A stretch of DNA of 64,000 nt, taken from Salisediminibacterium halotolerans. GTDB taxonomy: Bacteria; Bacillota; Bacilli; Bacillales; Salisediminibacteriaceae. The DNA lies in assembly GCF_003814815.1 (NCBI RefSeq), contig NZ_RKQQ01000003.1, positions 248,001 to 312,000 on the forward strand. The letters run 5' to 3'. Each line of letters opens with the position of its first letter. Positions within the stretch are counted from its first letter, which is position 1. This document shows positions 44,999 to 56,096 of this stretch, one piece after another. Below the pieces are notes generated by a model, which saw only the letters and a program-made list of their open reading frames with translations, ran no database searches and had not been told where the DNA came from. The position numbers and the translations under genes are program-made.

Positions 44999-46147
44999 GT
45001 GAAAACGATTAATCTCATCGGTTCAACCGGCTCGATCGGTATCCAAACGCTGGATGTCATGCGTGCACACCCTGAAACATTCCGCTTGCAGTCGATGAGC
45101 TTCGGTTCTAATATTACCGAAGCTTTAAAACAGGCGGAAGAGTTTAAACCTGCTGTGATCTGTACAGCAACGAGAGAGCTGGCAGACCGTTTGAAAATGC
45201 AGCTCTCATATCCGGCAACGGTCGTTTACGGGTTTGACGGACTGATTTATGCAGCTGCCGAGACAGACGGGGAAATGCTTGTCAATGCCGTGATGGGCCG
45301 GGTAGGCTTGGAACCGACGTTAAAAGCGATTGAAGCCGGCAAAGATATTGCGATAGCCAACAAGGAAACTCTTGTAACAGCAGGACACCTTGTCACCGAA
45401 GCGGCTGAGCGCCGCGGCGTTAAGCTGATCCCGGTTGACAGTGAACATTCAGCGATATACCAATGTTTGCACGGAAATTGGGAGAAAGAAGTTGAAACAT
45501 TGATTTTGACTGCTTCCGGCGGCAGTTTCCGTGATCTTTCAAGAGCTGAACTGGCAAATGTAACATTAAAAGATGCGCTAAACCATCCTAATTGGAATAT
45601 GGGCGCAAAAATAACCGTCGATTCAGCCTCGATGATGAATAAAGGTTTGGAAGTTATCGAAGCTAAATGGCTGTTTAATATGCCGTACGATCAAATTGAT
45701 GTCATACTGCATAAAGAAAGCATTGTTCACTCAATGGTAGAGTATATTGACGGCAGTGTTTTGGCCCATATGGGAACGCCTGATATGCGCGTGCCGATTC
45801 AATATGCTTTGTCAGAACCGTCGAGACTTGATTTGCAAGACAGCAAAAGGTTAAAATTATGGGAAATCGGACAGCTTCATTTTCAGAAAATGGACTTTGA
45901 GAGGTTTCGTTTGCTCCAGCTGGCATACGATGCCGGCAGACTAGGAGGCACTGCTCCGACGGTTATGAACGCGGCGAATGAAGTAGCAGTCGCTCGTTTT
46001 CTCGACGGTGAAATCAGTTTTTTGCAAATCGAAGAGTTTATTGAGCGTGCGCTGCACAATCACACCCCGCTTCAAGCGCCGGATCTGGATACCATTGTTT
46101 CGGTTGACAAAGACACGAGATCGTCCGTATTAACTTACAGCAAATAA
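44999..46147 (+). CDS. dxr: 1-Deoxy-D-xylulose 5-phosphate reductoisomerase
   Basis: A 382-residue MEP-pathway enzyme that converts DXP to methylerythritol phosphate with NADPH, feeding isoprenoid synthesis and hence UppS. The N-terminal NADPH motif is [13 protein letters not shown]. The metal and substrate site shows [12 protein letters not shown] and TASGGSFRD, and [20 protein letters not shown] follows. The start is GTG at 44999, with a moderate GTGGTGAT SD. Length is close to B. subtilis (383). Confidence 0.98.
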   Translation: MKTINLIGSTGSIGIQTLDVMRAHPETFRLQSMSFGSNITEALKQAEEFKPAVICTATRELADRLKMQLSYPATVVYGFDGLIYAAAETDGEMLVNAVMGRVGLEPTLKAIEAGKDIAIANKETLVTAGHLVTEAAERRGVKLIPVDSEHSAIYQCLHGNWEKEVETLILTASGGSFRDLSRAELANVTLKDALNHPNWNMGAKITVDSASMMNKGLEVIEAKWLFNMPYDQIDVILHKESIVHSMVEYIDGSVLAHMGTPDMRVPIQYALSEPSRLDLQDSKRLKLWEIGQLHFQKMDFERFRLLQLAYDAGRLGGTAPTVMNAANEVAVARFLDGEISFLQIEEFIERALHNHTPLQAPDLDTIVSVDKDTRSSVLTYSK

Positions 46148-46162
46148 AGGGTGTGAAACATC

Positions 46163-47419
46163 ATGAACACATTTTTAGCGGTTATTATTATCTTCGGCGC
46201 CCTCGTTTTCATCCATGAGTGGGGGCATTTAATATTTGCCAAACGGGCGGGAATTCTTTGCCGGGAATTCGCGATCGGGTTTGGTCCGAAAATTTTCTCG
46301 TTTACGAGAAACGAAACGGTTTATACGATCCGCCTGCTACCGCTCGGGGGATTTGTCCGGATGGCCGGAGAAGACCCGGAAACGGTACAAATTAAGCCGG
46401 GTTATGAGATCGGCTTAATTTTCAACGGGGAAAACCGTGTTCAAAAGCTGATCATTAATAACAAATCGAAGCATCCTGACTGCAAAATCATTCAAATTGA
46501 AAAAATCGACTTAGAACATGATTTAACTGTGAGCGGCTATGTCGATGAAGACGAATTCGTCACGTACGAAATCGACGACAAAGCTGTTTATGTTTACGAT
46601 CAAATCGCTACGCAAATCGCGCCTTACGACCGGCAGTTCGCTTCAAAATCCGTCGGGAAACGTGCGCTCGCAATCGTAGCCGGTCCGATGATGAACTTTG
46701 TACTCGCCGTATTTGCCTTCATGGCCTATGCAATGCTTGCCGGCATGCCGGTTGACGAACCGCAAGTCGGCGGATTAACCGATGACGGCCCGGCGCTTGC
46801 TGCCGGTTTGGAAGAAGGCGATGAAATCATCGCGATTGACGGGCAAACGTTCGATTCTTGGGAAGAGATGACGATGTATATCATGGATCGTCCGCACGAA
46901 GAAATGACGGTTGAATATGAACGGGACGGAGAGACGTCAACGGTAGATTTAACGGCAGATGCGCGCGAAGGCCCGGAAGATGAAGAAGAGGGCGTAATCG
47001 GCGTCTATGCCCCGACGGAACACTCGATTACAGGTTCAATATTATTCGGGTTCACGCAAACTTATGAAACAACTGTGCTTATATTTGAAGCACTCGGCAT
47101 GTTAATTACCGGGCAGTTCAGCCTTGATGCATTGGCCGGACCGGTGGGGATTTATAATTATACCGGCGAAGTCGTCGCCATGGGCGTCCTGATTTTGCTG
47201 CAATGGGCCGGTATTTTAAGCGTCAATTTGGGCATTATCAATATGCTTCCGTTACCAGCGTTAGACGGCGGAAGGTTAATGTTTATCGGTTTAGAAGCCG
47301 TCAGAGGCAAACCGATCGATCCGCAAAAAGAAGGTATGGTTCACTTTCTCGGATTTGCTTTGTTAATGCTGTTAATGATTGCCGTTACATGGAACGACAT
47401 TAATAAATTTTTCCTTTGA
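46163..47419 (+). CDS. rseP: Site-2 intramembrane metalloprotease RseP (RasP)
   Basis: A 418-residue polytopic zinc protease that cleaves anti-sigma factors and remnant signal peptides within the membrane. The metal-binding HEWGH motif is at residues 18-22 inside the first helix, a PDZ domain lies about 190-265 (DDGPALAAGLEEGDEIIAID), and the third metal ligand is in NMLPLPALDGGRL. Length agrees with B. subtilis RasP (about 420). It is placed between dxr and proS, as in B. subtilis. Confidence 0.98.
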   Translation: MNTFLAVIIIFGALVFIHEWGHLIFAKRAGILCREFAIGFGPKIFSFTRNETVYTIRLLPLGGFVRMAGEDPETVQIKPGYEIGLIFNGENRVQKLIINNKSKHPDCKIIQIEKIDLEHDLTVSGYVDEDEFVTYEIDDKAVYVYDQIATQIAPYDRQFASKSVGKRALAIVAGPMMNFVLAVFAFMAYAMLAGMPVDEPQVGGLTDDGPALAAGLEEGDEIIAIDGQTFDSWEEMTMYIMDRPHEEMTVEYERDGETSTVDLTADAREGPEDEEEGVIGVYAPTEHSITGSILFGFTQTYETTVLIFEALGMLITGQFSLDALAGPVGIYNYTGEVVAMGVLILLQWAGILSVNLGIINMLPLPALDGGRLMFIGLEAVRGKPIDPQKEGMVHFLGFALLMLLMIAVTWNDINKFFL

Positions 47420-47472
47420 TGCTGACGGTTTATACGGCAGCTACACAACAATAAAACAGAGGTGGCTCATCA

Positions 47473-49167
47473 ATGAGACAAAGTACGTATTTAGCGCCAA
47501 CATTGCGTGATGTTCCAAATGATGCTGACGTTGTCAGCCATCAATTAATGCTTCGAGCGGGACTGATTCGCCAAAGCACGTCCGGAGTTTATTCTTTTCT
47601 TCCGCTCGGTATGAAAGTGTTAAAAAAGGTTGAAGAGATTATCCGCGAAGAAATGAACAATGCCGGCGGCCAGGAAATGCTGATGCCGTCGATCCAGCCG
47701 GCGGAGCTTTGGCAGGAATCAGGCCGTTGGGATGACTACGGCCCAGAACTGATGCGGGTCAAAGACCGTCATGAACGGGAATTTGCTTTAGGCCCGACGC
47801 ACGAAGAAGTCATTACATCAATTGTAAAAGATGCGGTGAATTCATATAAACGGCTGCCGATGAATTTGTATCAAATCCAGACAAAATTTCGTGATGAACG
47901 GCGCCCGCGATTCGGGGTGCTGCGCGGACGGGAGTTTCTCATGAAAGATGCTTATTCATTTGATACAGATTTTGCCGGGCTCGACGAAAGCTATCAAACG
48001 ATGTATGACGCTTACACGCGTATTTTCACCCGCTGCGGTCTGGATTTTCGCGCGGTTGTGGCGGACTCCGGCGCGATGGGCGGAAAGGATACGCATGAGT
48101 TTATGGTATTAACGAGTGTCGGCGAAGATACGATTGCTTATTCAGACAGCTCAGAATATGCAGCCAATATTGAAATTGCCGAGGTCAACAAGGTGTATCC
48201 GGCTGACGAAGAGGCGCCGAAAGAATTGACAAAGGCAGCGACTCCCGGACAAAAAACGATCGAAGAAGTAGCTGCTTATTTGAACACAGCGGCTGAAAAA
48301 TGCCTGAAAACAATACTTACAACCGTGGATGAGAAGCCTGTATTAATTTTGGTGCGCGGAGATCACGAGATAAACGACGTGAAAATAAAGCACCATTTGG
48401 ATGCCCGCTCAGTCGAATTTGCTACCGAGACTGAGACAAAATCATGGCTTCGGGCTGAGCCGGGTTACCTCGGTCCAGTCGATGTACCTAAAGACATTCC
48501 CGTGATCGCCGATCATGCTGTAAAGAGTTTAGTGAATGCTGTTTGCGGTGCGAATGAAACCGATGTTCACTTTGTCAATGTCAATCCGTCGCGAGATTTT
48601 CGCGTCGATGAGTATGCCGATGTCCGGATGATCCAAGAAGGCGACCCGTCTCCGGACGGCCAAGGAACGATCCGTTTTAAAGAGGGCATTGAAGTCGGTC
48701 ATGTGTTTAAGCTCGGAACGAAGTACAGCGAGGCGTTGGGAGCGACGTATTTAAATGATCAAGGGAAATCGCAGCCGATTGTGATGGGATCATACGGAAT
48801 CGGTGTTTCACGGACGGTAGCGGCGATTATCGAACAGCATCATGATGAGGACGGCATTATATGGCCTTCTTCCGTTGCGCCTTTTGACGTTCATGTGATT
48901 CCGGTTAACACAAAACAAGAAGAGCAAAAACATCTCGCCGAAGAGCTTTACAGTGAATTAAATCGAAGCGGCTGGGATGTTTTGCTCGATGATCGCCAGG
49001 AACGGCCCGGTGTGAAGTTTAAAGATGCGGACCTTTTTGGCATGCCGCTTCGCATCACAGTCGGAAAGCGGGCTGCGGAAGGTTACGTAGAAGTGAAAGT
49101 CCGCCGAACGGGCGAGGTTATTGAGCTTCATCGCGACGAGCTCACGCAACTAAAGCAATATGTATAA
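47473..49167 (+). CDS. proS: Prolyl-tRNA synthetase (bacterial type with editing domain)
   Basis: A 564-residue class II synthetase that charges tRNA-Pro. Motif 1 lies around [20 protein letters not shown], motif 2 is [20 protein letters not shown], and motif 3 is [17 protein letters not shown]. The INS editing domain (about residues 230-390), which removes mischarged alanine, is intact. Length equals B. subtilis ProS. SD AGAGGTGG precedes the ATG. Confidence 0.99.
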   Translation: MRQSTYLAPTLRDVPNDADVVSHQLMLRAGLIRQSTSGVYSFLPLGMKVLKKVEEIIREEMNNAGGQEMLMPSIQPAELWQESGRWDDYGPELMRVKDRHEREFALGPTHEEVITSIVKDAVNSYKRLPMNLYQIQTKFRDERRPRFGVLRGREFLMKDAYSFDTDFAGLDESYQTMYDAYTRIFTRCGLDFRAVVADSGAMGGKDTHEFMVLTSVGEDTIAYSDSSEYAANIEIAEVNKVYPADEEAPKELTKAATPGQKTIEEVAAYLNTAAEKCLKTILTTVDEKPVLILVRGDHEINDVKIKHHLDARSVEFATETETKSWLRAEPGYLGPVDVPKDIPVIADHAVKSLVNAVCGANETDVHFVNVNPSRDFRVDEYADVRMIQEGDPSPDGQGTIRFKEGIEVGHVFKLGTKYSEALGATYLNDQGKSQPIVMGSYGIGVSRTVAAIIEQHHDEDGIIWPSSVAPFDVHVIPVNTKQEEQKHLAEELYSELNRSGWDVLLDDRQERPGVKFKDADLFGMPLRITVGKRAAEGYVEVKVRRTGEVIELHRDELTQLKQYV

Positions 49168-49171
49168 ACAT

Positions 49172-49213
49172 GTCACTGGTATCCTCATTCAGGATGCCAG
49201 TGACGTTTCCTTA
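49172..49213 (+). terminator. proS terminator hairpin
   Basis: GTCACTGGTATCCT (49172-49185) pairs with AGGATGCCAGTGAC (49191-49204), a 14-bp stem with one G-U pair and a five-base loop. The following T-run (GTTTCCTT) is poor, so some read-through into polC is likely. Confidence 0.7.
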
Positions 49214-49244
49214 GAACGTTTATGCATGATCTAGGAGGAAAAGC

Positions 49245-52200
49245 ATGTCTGCAGATTTACATATACGAAAAGAGCGGTTTCAGCTGTTAATGGAACAAGT
49301 CGCTATGCCGGATGACATCGTCCAGACGTATGTGCAAGAGGCCTATATTGACAGGCTGGATGTATACAAAACGACGAAGAAATGGCATTTTTCGTTCGTT
49401 TTGCCGCAAATGCTCCCGTATGAAACGTATGAACGTTTTCGCGCGCGAATTGTCGACGGGCTTCAGCATATTGCTGACGTGTCATTTACTGTGCAGTACG
49501 AGCGCGTGCCTGAGCTGGAGAAGCGTTTACAGGAGTACTGGCCGTTTATAATCCAGCAGCTGCGCGCTTATACGAACGGACTGATCCATCGCTTGGAATC
49601 TCAAGATCCGCAAGTAAAAAACAATACGATCGTTTTGGCATGTATAAACGAAACCGAACAAGAAATGATTCAGCGCCGGGTCAATGAACCGCTGCAGCAA
49701 ACGCTGCAGGCGGCAGGGTTTGGCGAGATGGCTCTTGAGGTCGTCATTAAAGAATCGGAAGAAGAAGTTGCCCGTTTTAATGAACAGAAAAAAGAGGAAG
49801 ATCATTTTCAAGTTGTTGAAGCGATGAAGGAAAAGCAAAAACAAGCGGAAAAGCTGAAAGAAGAAGACAGTTCCCGTCCGCTTGAGCTCGGTTACGCGAT
49901 AAAAGAAGACCCGTCGCCGATCCGCGATATTCAAGAAGAAGAGAAAAAAGCGACGATCCAAGGCTTCGTATTTGACGCAGAACTGAAAGAATTGAAAAGC
50001 GGGCGTACGCTGTTAACATTTAAAATTACCGATTATACCGATTCGATCATGGTGAAAATGTTTACAAGCGGCAAAGAAGGAAAAGAAGATCTCGCTGTTT
50101 TTGAACAGATCAAAAAAGGCATTTGGCTTAAGGTTTGCGGGGGAGTGCAGTACGACACGTTTATCCGTGACCTGACCTTGATGGGCCGCGATCTTAAACA
50201 AATTGTTCCTGATACGAAAGAAGATCTTGCGCCTGAAGGAGAAAAGCGGGTTGAATGGCATCTTCACTCCCCGATGAGCCAGATGGACGCAGTGACGTCG
50301 ATGAAGGATTATGTAAAAAAAGCGAAATCATGGGGACATGAGGCGATCGCGATCACGGATCATTCCGTTCTCCAAGGTTATCCGGAAGCCTACAGCGCGG
50401 GAAAGGCAAACGATATCAAAATTATTTACGGCGTGGAAGCCAACTTAGTCGATGACGGTGTGCCGGTTGCTTACCAGCCTCAGGGCCGGGAGCTGACAGA
50501 CGATACGTACGTCGTTTTTGATGTTGAAACGACGGGTCTGTCTGCTGTCTACAACAAGATTATTGAGCTGGCGGCTGTCAAGGTGAAAGACGGAGAAGTG
50601 ATCGACCGCTTCGAAAGCTTCGCCGATCCGCATGAGAAATTAAGCCCGACGATCATCGATTTAACCGGGATCACCGATGATATGGTTGAAGGACAGCCTG
50701 AAATCGGCGATGTGCTTCGGGACTTTCGGGAGTGGTGTGAAGATTCCATTCTTGTTGCGCATAATGCCGGTTTTGATATGGCCTTTTTGAACGCCGGCTA
50801 CCAGGCTGCCGGCTTGGAGAAAGCGGCCAACCCCGTGATTGACACGCTCGAATTAGCCCGGACGCTGTATCCGTCATTTAAAAATTACCGGCTGAATACG
50901 CTTTGTAAAAAGTTTAATATCGAACTTGTTTCCCACCACCGGGCGATTTATGATGCTGAAGCGACGGGACATTTACTCTGGAAGATGGTGAAAGACGCGG
51001 TCGCAAAAGGAATCACGACCGACAGCGCCTTAAATGAGCAAAGTTCGGCGGATGATTTTAAAAAGCAGCGCCCGTCTCATTGCACGATTTATGCGCAAAA
51101 TAAGCAGGGGCTGAAAAATTTGTATAAACTCGTTTCGCATGCGCACATTCACTACTTTTTCCGGGTGCCGCGCATTCCGAAATCCGAGTTGGCGAAATAC
51201 CGCGAAGGGCTTGTGATCGGATCCGCCTGTGATCAAGGTGAAGTGTTTGATGCCCTCTTGCAAAAATCGCCGGAAGAAGTCGAAGAAATCGCTGATTTTT
51301 ATGATTTTCTTGAGGTGCAGCCGCCGCAAAATTACGTTCACTTGCTTGAAAAAGAGATCGTCCGCGATGAGCTGGAACTTCGCAAAGTGATCAAAAATCT
51401 CCTTGCTCTCGGTGAAAAATTAGATAAACCTGTCATTGCAACGGGCAACGTCCATTATTTGCAGGAAGAAGACCACGTTTACCGAAAAATATTAATCGCT
51501 TCGCAAGGAGGCGCTAATCCGTTAAACAACCGGACGCAGCCGCCGGTGCATTTTCGCACGACTGACGAGATGCTCGACTGTTTTTCGTTTTTATCAGAGG
51601 AAAAAGCGCATGAAATTGTCGTGAAAAACAGCCGGGAGATGGCGGAGCAAATGGAAGAGATCAAACCGATTCCGGATGACCTTTACACCCCGCATATTGA
51701 AGGGGCGGATGAAGAGATGCGGGAAATGTGCTATTCAATGGCGAAAAGCATATACGGCGATCCGCTCCCGGAACTCGTAGAAGACAGGCTGGAAAAGGAA
51801 TTAACGAGTATTATCCGCAACGGGTTCTCCGTGATTTATTTGATCTCACAAAAACTCGTAAAAAAATCGCTTGAAGACGGCTATCTTGTCGGTTCGCGCG
51901 GTTCCGTCGGTTCAAGTTTTGTTGCCACGATGACGGAAATTACCGAAGTGAATCCGCTGCCGCCCCATTACGTCTGTCCGTCGTGCCGCCATTCATACTT
52001 TTTCAATGACGGCTCTGTCGGTTCCGGCTACGATTTGCCGGATAAAAATTGTGAACATTGCGGCGAAGCGTATAATAAAGACGGTCATGACATTCCGTTT
52101 GAGACGTTCTTAGGATTTAAAGGCGACAAAGTGCCGGATATCGATTTGAATTTCTCGGGTGAGTATCAGCCGATTGCGCATAACTATACGAAGGAACTGT

Positions 52201-53555
52201 TCGGTGAAGATTTCGTTTACCGGGCGGGTACAATCGGTACGGTTGCAGATAAGACGGCCTACGGTTTTGTCAAAGGGTACGAAAGCGACCACGGCATGAA
52301 CTTGAAAAATGCGGAAATTGACCGGCTAGTGTCCGGATGCACCGGGGTGAAACGGACGACAGGCCAGCATCCCGGCGGCATCATTGTCGTACCCGATCAT
52401 TTAGATATTTATGACTTCTCGCCGATTCAGTATCCGGCGGATGACAAAGAATCGGAATGGAAAACGACGCATTTTGACTTCCATTCGATTCATGACAACT
52501 TATTAAAACTTGATATACTCGGGCACGACGATCCGACAGTGATCCGCATGCTTCAGGATTTAAGCGGGATCGACCCGCTGAACATTCCCGTCGACGATCC
52601 GGAAGTCTTTAAATTATTTTCCGGGACGGAAGCGCTCGGGGTCAATCCCGATCAAATTATGTGCCAGACAGGCACGTACGGCATCCCGGAATTCGGCACC
52701 AGGTTCGTCCGGCAAATGTTGGAAGAGACAAAGCCGACGACATTCAGCGAACTCGTGCAAATTTCCGGTTTGTCACACGGCAGCGACGTGTGGCTCAATA
52801 ATGCAGCAGATTTGATTGCTGCCGGCACGTGCGAACTGAAAGATGTCATCGGCTGCCGCGACGACATTATGGTTTATTTAATCTATCAGGGGGTTGAACA
52901 TTCGCTCGCCTTTAAAATTATGGAATTTGTCCGCAAAGGTAAAGGACTGGAGCCGGAGTGGATTGAGGAAATGAAAAAAAACGGTGTGCCGGATTGGTAT
53001 ATTGATTCATGCTTAAAAATCAAATACATGTTTCCGAAAGCGCACGCAACTGCTTATGTATTAATGGCCATCCGGATCGCGTACTTTAAAGTTCATCATC
53101 CGATTTTATTCTATGCAGCATACTTTACTGTGCGGGCAGGAGATTTTGAGCTCGATACGATGATCCGCGGGTCGAAGACGATCCGCAAACGTATCGAAGA
53201 AATTCATAACAAAGGACTTGATGCTTCGCCGAAAGAAAAAAGTGTCGTGACAGTGCTTGAATTAGCGCTGGAAATGAGCGAGCGCGGGTACTCGTTCCAA
53301 AAAGTTGACCTGTACCGTTCGAAAGCATCTGAATTTCTTGTTGAAGGAGATACGCTGATCCCGCCGTTTGATGCTATTACCGGCGTGGGGACAAACGCGG
53401 CGATCAACATGGTTAATGCCAGAGACGGCAATGAATTCTTATCTAAAGAAGATTTGCAAAAACGGACGAAAATCACGAAGACAGTGCTTGAAAGTTTGGA
53501 CGAACACGGCTGTCTGGAAGGACTGCCTGATTCGAACCAACTGTCGTTGTTTTAA
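49245..53555 (+). CDS. polC: DNA polymerase III alpha subunit, Gram-positive type PolC
   Basis: A 1436-residue replicative polymerase with built-in proofreading, matching B. subtilis PolC (1437). In order: an N-terminal domain with coiled segment, an OB fold (about 235-320), a PHP domain (from about 336: [15 protein letters not shown]) interrupted by the DEDD exonuclease (about 420-590: [12 protein letters not shown]), a zinc-finger CPSC...CEHC (about 911-940), and the polymerase palm with the acidic triad region [12 protein letters not shown] (about 965). The C-terminus ends NQLSLF, a beta-clamp-binding motif. SD AGGAGG precedes the ATG. Confidence 0.99.
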   Translation: MSADLHIRKERFQLLMEQVAMPDDIVQTYVQEAYIDRLDVYKTTKKWHFSFVLPQMLPYETYERFRARIVDGLQHIADVSFTVQYERVPELEKRLQEYWPFIIQQLRAYTNGLIHRLESQDPQVKNNTIVLACINETEQEMIQRRVNEPLQQTLQAAGFGEMALEVVIKESEEEVARFNEQKKEEDHFQVVEAMKEKQKQAEKLKEEDSSRPLELGYAIKEDPSPIRDIQEEEKKATIQGFVFDAELKELKSGRTLLTFKITDYTDSIMVKMFTSGKEGKEDLAVFEQIKKGIWLKVCGGVQYDTFIRDLTLMGRDLKQIVPDTKEDLAPEGEKRVEWHLHSPMSQMDAVTSMKDYVKKAKSWGHEAIAITDHSVLQGYPEAYSAGKANDIKIIYGVEANLVDDGVPVAYQPQGRELTDDTYVVFDVETTGLSAVYNKIIELAAVKVKDGEVIDRFESFADPHEKLSPTIIDLTGITDDMVEGQPEIGDVLRDFREWCEDSILVAHNAGFDMAFLNAGYQAAGLEKAANPVIDTLELARTLYPSFKNYRLNTLCKKFNIELVSHHRAIYDAEATGHLLWKMVKDAVAKGITTDSALNEQSSADDFKKQRPSHCTIYAQNKQGLKNLYKLVSHAHIHYFFRVPRIPKSELAKYREGLVIGSACDQGEVFDALLQKSPEEVEEIADFYDFLEVQPPQNYVHLLEKEIVRDELELRKVIKNLLALGEKLDKPVIATGNVHYLQEEDHVYRKILIASQGGANPLNNRTQPPVHFRTTDEMLDCFSFLSEEKAHEIVVKNSREMAEQMEEIKPIPDDLYTPHIEGADEEMREMCYSMAKSIYGDPLPELVEDRLEKELTSIIRNGFSVIYLISQKLVKKSLEDGYLVGSRGSVGSSFVATMTEITEVNPLPPHYVCPSCRHSYFFNDGSVGSGYDLPDKNCEHCGEAYNKDGHDIPFETFLGFKGDKVPDIDLNFSGEYQPIAHNYTKELFGEDFVYRAGTIGTVADKTAYGFVKGYESDHGMNLKNAEIDRLVSGCTGVKRTTGQHPGGIIVVPDHLDIYDFSPIQYPADDKESEWKTTHFDFHSIHDNLLKLDILGHDDPTVIRMLQDLSGIDPLNIPVDDPEVFKLFSGTEALGVNPDQIMCQTGTYGIPEFGTRFVRQMLEETKPTTFSELVQISGLSHGSDVWLNNAADLIAAGTCELKDVIGCRDDIMVYLIYQGVEHSLAFKIMEFVRKGKGLEPEWIEEMKKNGVPDWYIDSCLKIKYMFPKAHATAYVLMAIRIAYFKVHHPILFYAAYFTVRAGDFELDTMIRGSKTIRKRIEEIHNKGLDASPKEKSVVTVLELALEMSERGYSFQKVDLYRSKASEFLVEGDTLIPPFDAITGVGTNAAINMVNARDGNEFLSKEDLQKRTKITKTVLESLDEHGCLEGLPDSNQLSLF

Positions 53556-53567
53556 CGGCGCCGCTGT

Positions 53568-53596
53568 TTGCATGCTGAAGGTCAGTATGATATATT
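53568..53596 (+). promoter_or_regulatory. Sigma-A-type promoter of rimP-nusA-infB operon
   Basis: -35 TTGCAT (53568-53573), 17-bp spacer, -10 TATATT (53591-53596), directly after polC. Transcription is predicted to start near 53603. Confidence 0.82.
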
Positions 53597-53625
53597 ATTT
53601 AGGGACTAGCAGAAAAGAAGCGACC

Positions 53626-53656
53626 GAAGAGTGGGGGCAACCCACTCTTTTCTTTG
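53626..53656 (+). terminator. Leader terminator (attenuator) ahead of rimP
   Basis: AAGAGTGGG (53627-53635) pairs perfectly with CCCACTCTT (53641-53649) around a five-base loop. The following T-run is interrupted (TTCTTTG). It lies downstream of the promoter and upstream of rimP, so it is in the leader of the rimP operon. It could also end polC transcripts. A second hairpin GCCGTTT/AAACGGC (53665-53707) follows. Confidence 0.7.
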
Positions 53657-53728
53657 CACTTATGGCCGTTTACTAAGTTTTTTAACTGACGATTCCCTGA
53701 AAACGGCTGTTTAAAAGGAGGGAAATGT

Positions 53729-54199
53729 ATGAGCAGTAATATTCCATCCCAAGTTGAGGCGTTGGCTGAACCCGTCGCCGATGAAATGAATCTGGAAGTC
53801 GTGGATGTCGAATTCAAAAAAGAAGGGAAAAACTGGTTCTTGCGGGTGTTTATTGACGGCGAAAACGGCGTCGATCTTGATGATTGCACGTCCGTCAGCG
53901 AACGCTTGAGCGAGGTTTTAGACCAGCATGATTTTATTGAACAGGCATATTATTTGGAAGTTTCGTCTCCCGGCGCTGAACGCCCGTTAAAGAAAGCATC
54001 GGATATGGAGAAGGCGGTCGGGAAGAACGTTCATTTAACGATGTATGCGCCGGTCAACGGCGAAAAAATGCTCGAAGGCAAGCTGACGTCTTTTGACGGG
54101 GAGAAACTGCTGATTGAACGGCGGGTTAAGACGCGCTCAGAGACGGTTGAAGTTCCGTATAACAAAGTAGCCAGCGCGCGTCTCGCGGTTGTGTTTTAA
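53729..54199 (+). CDS. rimP: Ribosome maturation factor RimP
   Basis: A 156-residue factor for 30S subunit assembly, with an N-terminal alpha/beta domain and a C-terminal SH3-like domain. Typical segments are LEVVDVEFKKEGKNWFLRVF, CTSVSERLSEVLD and YYLEVSSPGAERPLK. It heads the nusA-infB operon, as in most bacteria. SD AAAAGGAGGG precedes the ATG. Confidence 0.98.
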   Translation: MSSNIPSQVEALAEPVADEMNLEVVDVEFKKEGKNWFLRVFIDGENGVDLDDCTSVSERLSEVLDQHDFIEQAYYLEVSSPGAERPLKKASDMEKAVGKNVHLTMYAPVNGEKMLEGKLTSFDGEKLLIERRVKTRSETVEVPYNKVASARLAVVF

Positions 54200-54244
54200 T
54201 ATTTTCGGCTTTATGTGTGATCATTGAAAGGGGGACGGCTCTCC

Positions 54245-55453
54245 ATGAATAGTGAATTTATGGATGCATTAGCAACCATCGAGAAAGATAAAGGAATAGA
54301 CAAAGAAATTATTTTAGAAGCGATTGAACAGGCCTTGATTACCGGCTATAAGCGCAATTTCAATTCCGCGCAAAACGTGCGGGTTGAAGTGAACCGCGAT
54401 GACGGTCAAGTGCGTGTCTTTGCACGCAAACAAGTTGTCGAAGAAGTGTTTGACGTGAGACTGGAAATTTCACTTGATGAAGCAAGAGAAATCAATCCGC
54501 ATTATGAAGTCGACGACATTGTAGAAATCGAAGTGACGCCGCGGGATTTCGGCCGCATTGCTGCTCAAACAGCGAAACAAGTTGTCACGCAGCGGGTCCG
54601 TGAAGCGGAGCGGGGGATTATATTTTCTGATTTCATCGATCGCGAAGAAGATATCATGACCGGCATTGTCCAGCGGCAAGACCACCGGTTTATCTATGTA
54701 GATCTGGGCAAAGTTGAAGCGCTCATGCCGCTGAGTGAACAGATGCCGACAGAAACTTACCGTCACAACGACCGAATAAAAGCGTTCATAACAAAAGTAG
54801 AAAAAACGACGAAAGGGCCGCAAATTATGATATCGCGGACGCACCCCGGGTTGTTAAAGCGCTTGTTTGAACTGGAAGTGCCGGAAATTTACGACGGAAC
54901 CGTTGAGGTGAAGTCGGTATCCCGCGAAGCCGGCGAACGCTCCAAAATCTCCGTCCATGCTGAAGACCCTGAAGTAGATCCGGTAGGTTCATGCGTCGGC
55001 CCGCAAGGACATCGGGTGCAAACGATCGTCGACGAGTTAAAAGGAGAGAAAATTGATATCGTCCGCTGGTCGGAAGATCCGAAAGTTTACGTATCGAATG
55101 CGCTCAGCCCGTCGAAAGTGCTGCACGTTTCGGTAAACGAAGAAGAAAAAATGACACAAGTGATTGTGCCTGATTATCAGCTGTCGTTAGCGATCGGCAA
55201 GCGCGGACAAAACGCCCGGCTTGCAGCAAAATTGACCGGCTGGAAGATTGATATTAAAAGCGAATCCGAAGCAGAGGAAGCTGGCATTTATCCAGTTGAA
55301 GACGATGCTTTTGCCGAAGATGATGAATTAGAATCGAGCATCTCGTTTGAAGAATTGGAAAATGAATTTTTCGAACCTTCATCCGCGGATTCAGCCGAAG
55401 TAGAAGCTGATGATGAAGAAGATTGGTTTATGGATGAAGATGATGAGAAATAA
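54245..55453 (+). CDS. nusA: Transcription termination/antitermination factor NusA
   Basis: A 402-residue RNA polymerase-binding factor. The N-terminal domain (about 1-125) is followed by an S1 domain (about 135-200), KH1 ([19 protein letters not shown]) and KH2 ([19 protein letters not shown]). The KH part ends near residue 345. A further 50-residue, very acidic tail (Asp, Glu, Ser-rich) makes the protein longer than B. subtilis NusA (371). The start is ATG 54245 behind AAAGGGGGA; a TTG at 54224 precedes the SD and is rejected. Confidence 0.98.
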   Translation: MNSEFMDALATIEKDKGIDKEIILEAIEQALITGYKRNFNSAQNVRVEVNRDDGQVRVFARKQVVEEVFDVRLEISLDEAREINPHYEVDDIVEIEVTPRDFGRIAAQTAKQVVTQRVREAERGIIFSDFIDREEDIMTGIVQRQDHRFIYVDLGKVEALMPLSEQMPTETYRHNDRIKAFITKVEKTTKGPQIMISRTHPGLLKRLFELEVPEIYDGTVEVKSVSREAGERSKISVHAEDPEVDPVGSCVGPQGHRVQTIVDELKGEKIDIVRWSEDPKVYVSNALSPSKVLHVSVNEEEKMTQVIVPDYQLSLAIGKRGQNARLAAKLTGWKIDIKSESEAEEAGIYPVEDDAFAEDDELESSISFEELENEFFEPSSADSAEVEADDEEDWFMDEDDEK

Positions 55454-55467
55454 AGGAGTGAACTGAG

Positions 55468-55743
55468 ATGAGCAGCAAGAAAAAAACTCCGCTGCGAAAA
55501 TGTGTCATCACTCAAGAAATGAAGCCGAAAAAAGAGTTAATACGTGTCGTCCGTTCGCCTGAAGGGGACGTTTTTATCGATCCGACGTCAAAAAAATCAG
55601 GACGCGGCGCGTATATTTCCAACGACAGAGATGTCATTAAACAGGCGCGCGATACGAATCGTTTGCAAAAACATTTAAACGCGGAAGTTCCTGAGGCAAT
55701 TTATGATGAGCTGATAAAAATTTATGAACGGAGTTTATTATAA
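55468..55743 (+). CDS. rnpM: RNase P modulator RnpM (YlxR, DUF448)
   Basis: A 91-residue basic protein of the YlxR family, recently linked in B. subtilis to RNase P. The signature is [20 protein letters not shown] with SGRGAYI, and the fold is a small RNA-binding-like alpha/beta domain. Position between nusA and ylxQ is universal in Firmicutes. SD AAAGGAGTGA precedes the ATG. The stop overlaps the next ATG (TAATG). Confidence 0.96.
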   Translation: MSSKKKTPLRKCVITQEMKPKKELIRVVRSPEGDVFIDPTSKKSGRGAYISNDRDVIKQARDTNRLQKHLNAEVPEAIYDELIKIYERSLL

Positions 55744-56039
55744 TGGCCGGTTCTGTATTGTCTTTTCTCGGCTTAATTCAGCGGGCAGGAAAATTGGCAA
55801 CAGGAGAAGAAACCGTGATAAAGGCAATCCAGGCACAAACTGCGAAGCACGTTATCATCGCTTCGGATGCATCAGCATCAACGAGGAAAAAAGTGACGGA
55901 TAAATGCACGTTTTATCAAATCCCGTGGACGATTCTGACCGATCGCGCGACGATCGGCCGAGCGATCGGAAAAGAGGCACGGGTCACATTGGCGATTTTA
56001 GACGAAGGCTTCGCCGTAAAATTTCGCTCATACGAATAA
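55743..56039 (+). CDS. ylxQ: L7Ae-family ribosomal protein YlxQ
   Basis: A 98-residue protein of the L7Ae/L30e/S12e fold that binds kink-turn RNA. Visible segments are [20 protein letters not shown] and [17 protein letters not shown]. It is translationally coupled to rnpM through TAATG. The precise ribosomal role is not known. The gap to infB (52 bp) has no terminator. Confidence 0.95.
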   Translation: MAGSVLSFLGLIQRAGKLATGEETVIKAIQAQTAKHVIIASDASASTRKKVTDKCTFYQIPWTILTDRATIGRAIGKEARVTLAILDEGFAVKFRSYE

Positions 56040-56096
56040 GAGCAGCGGGTCCGGACACAGTAAACCGGTATCCGGAGGATTACGGGAGGTATGTAT

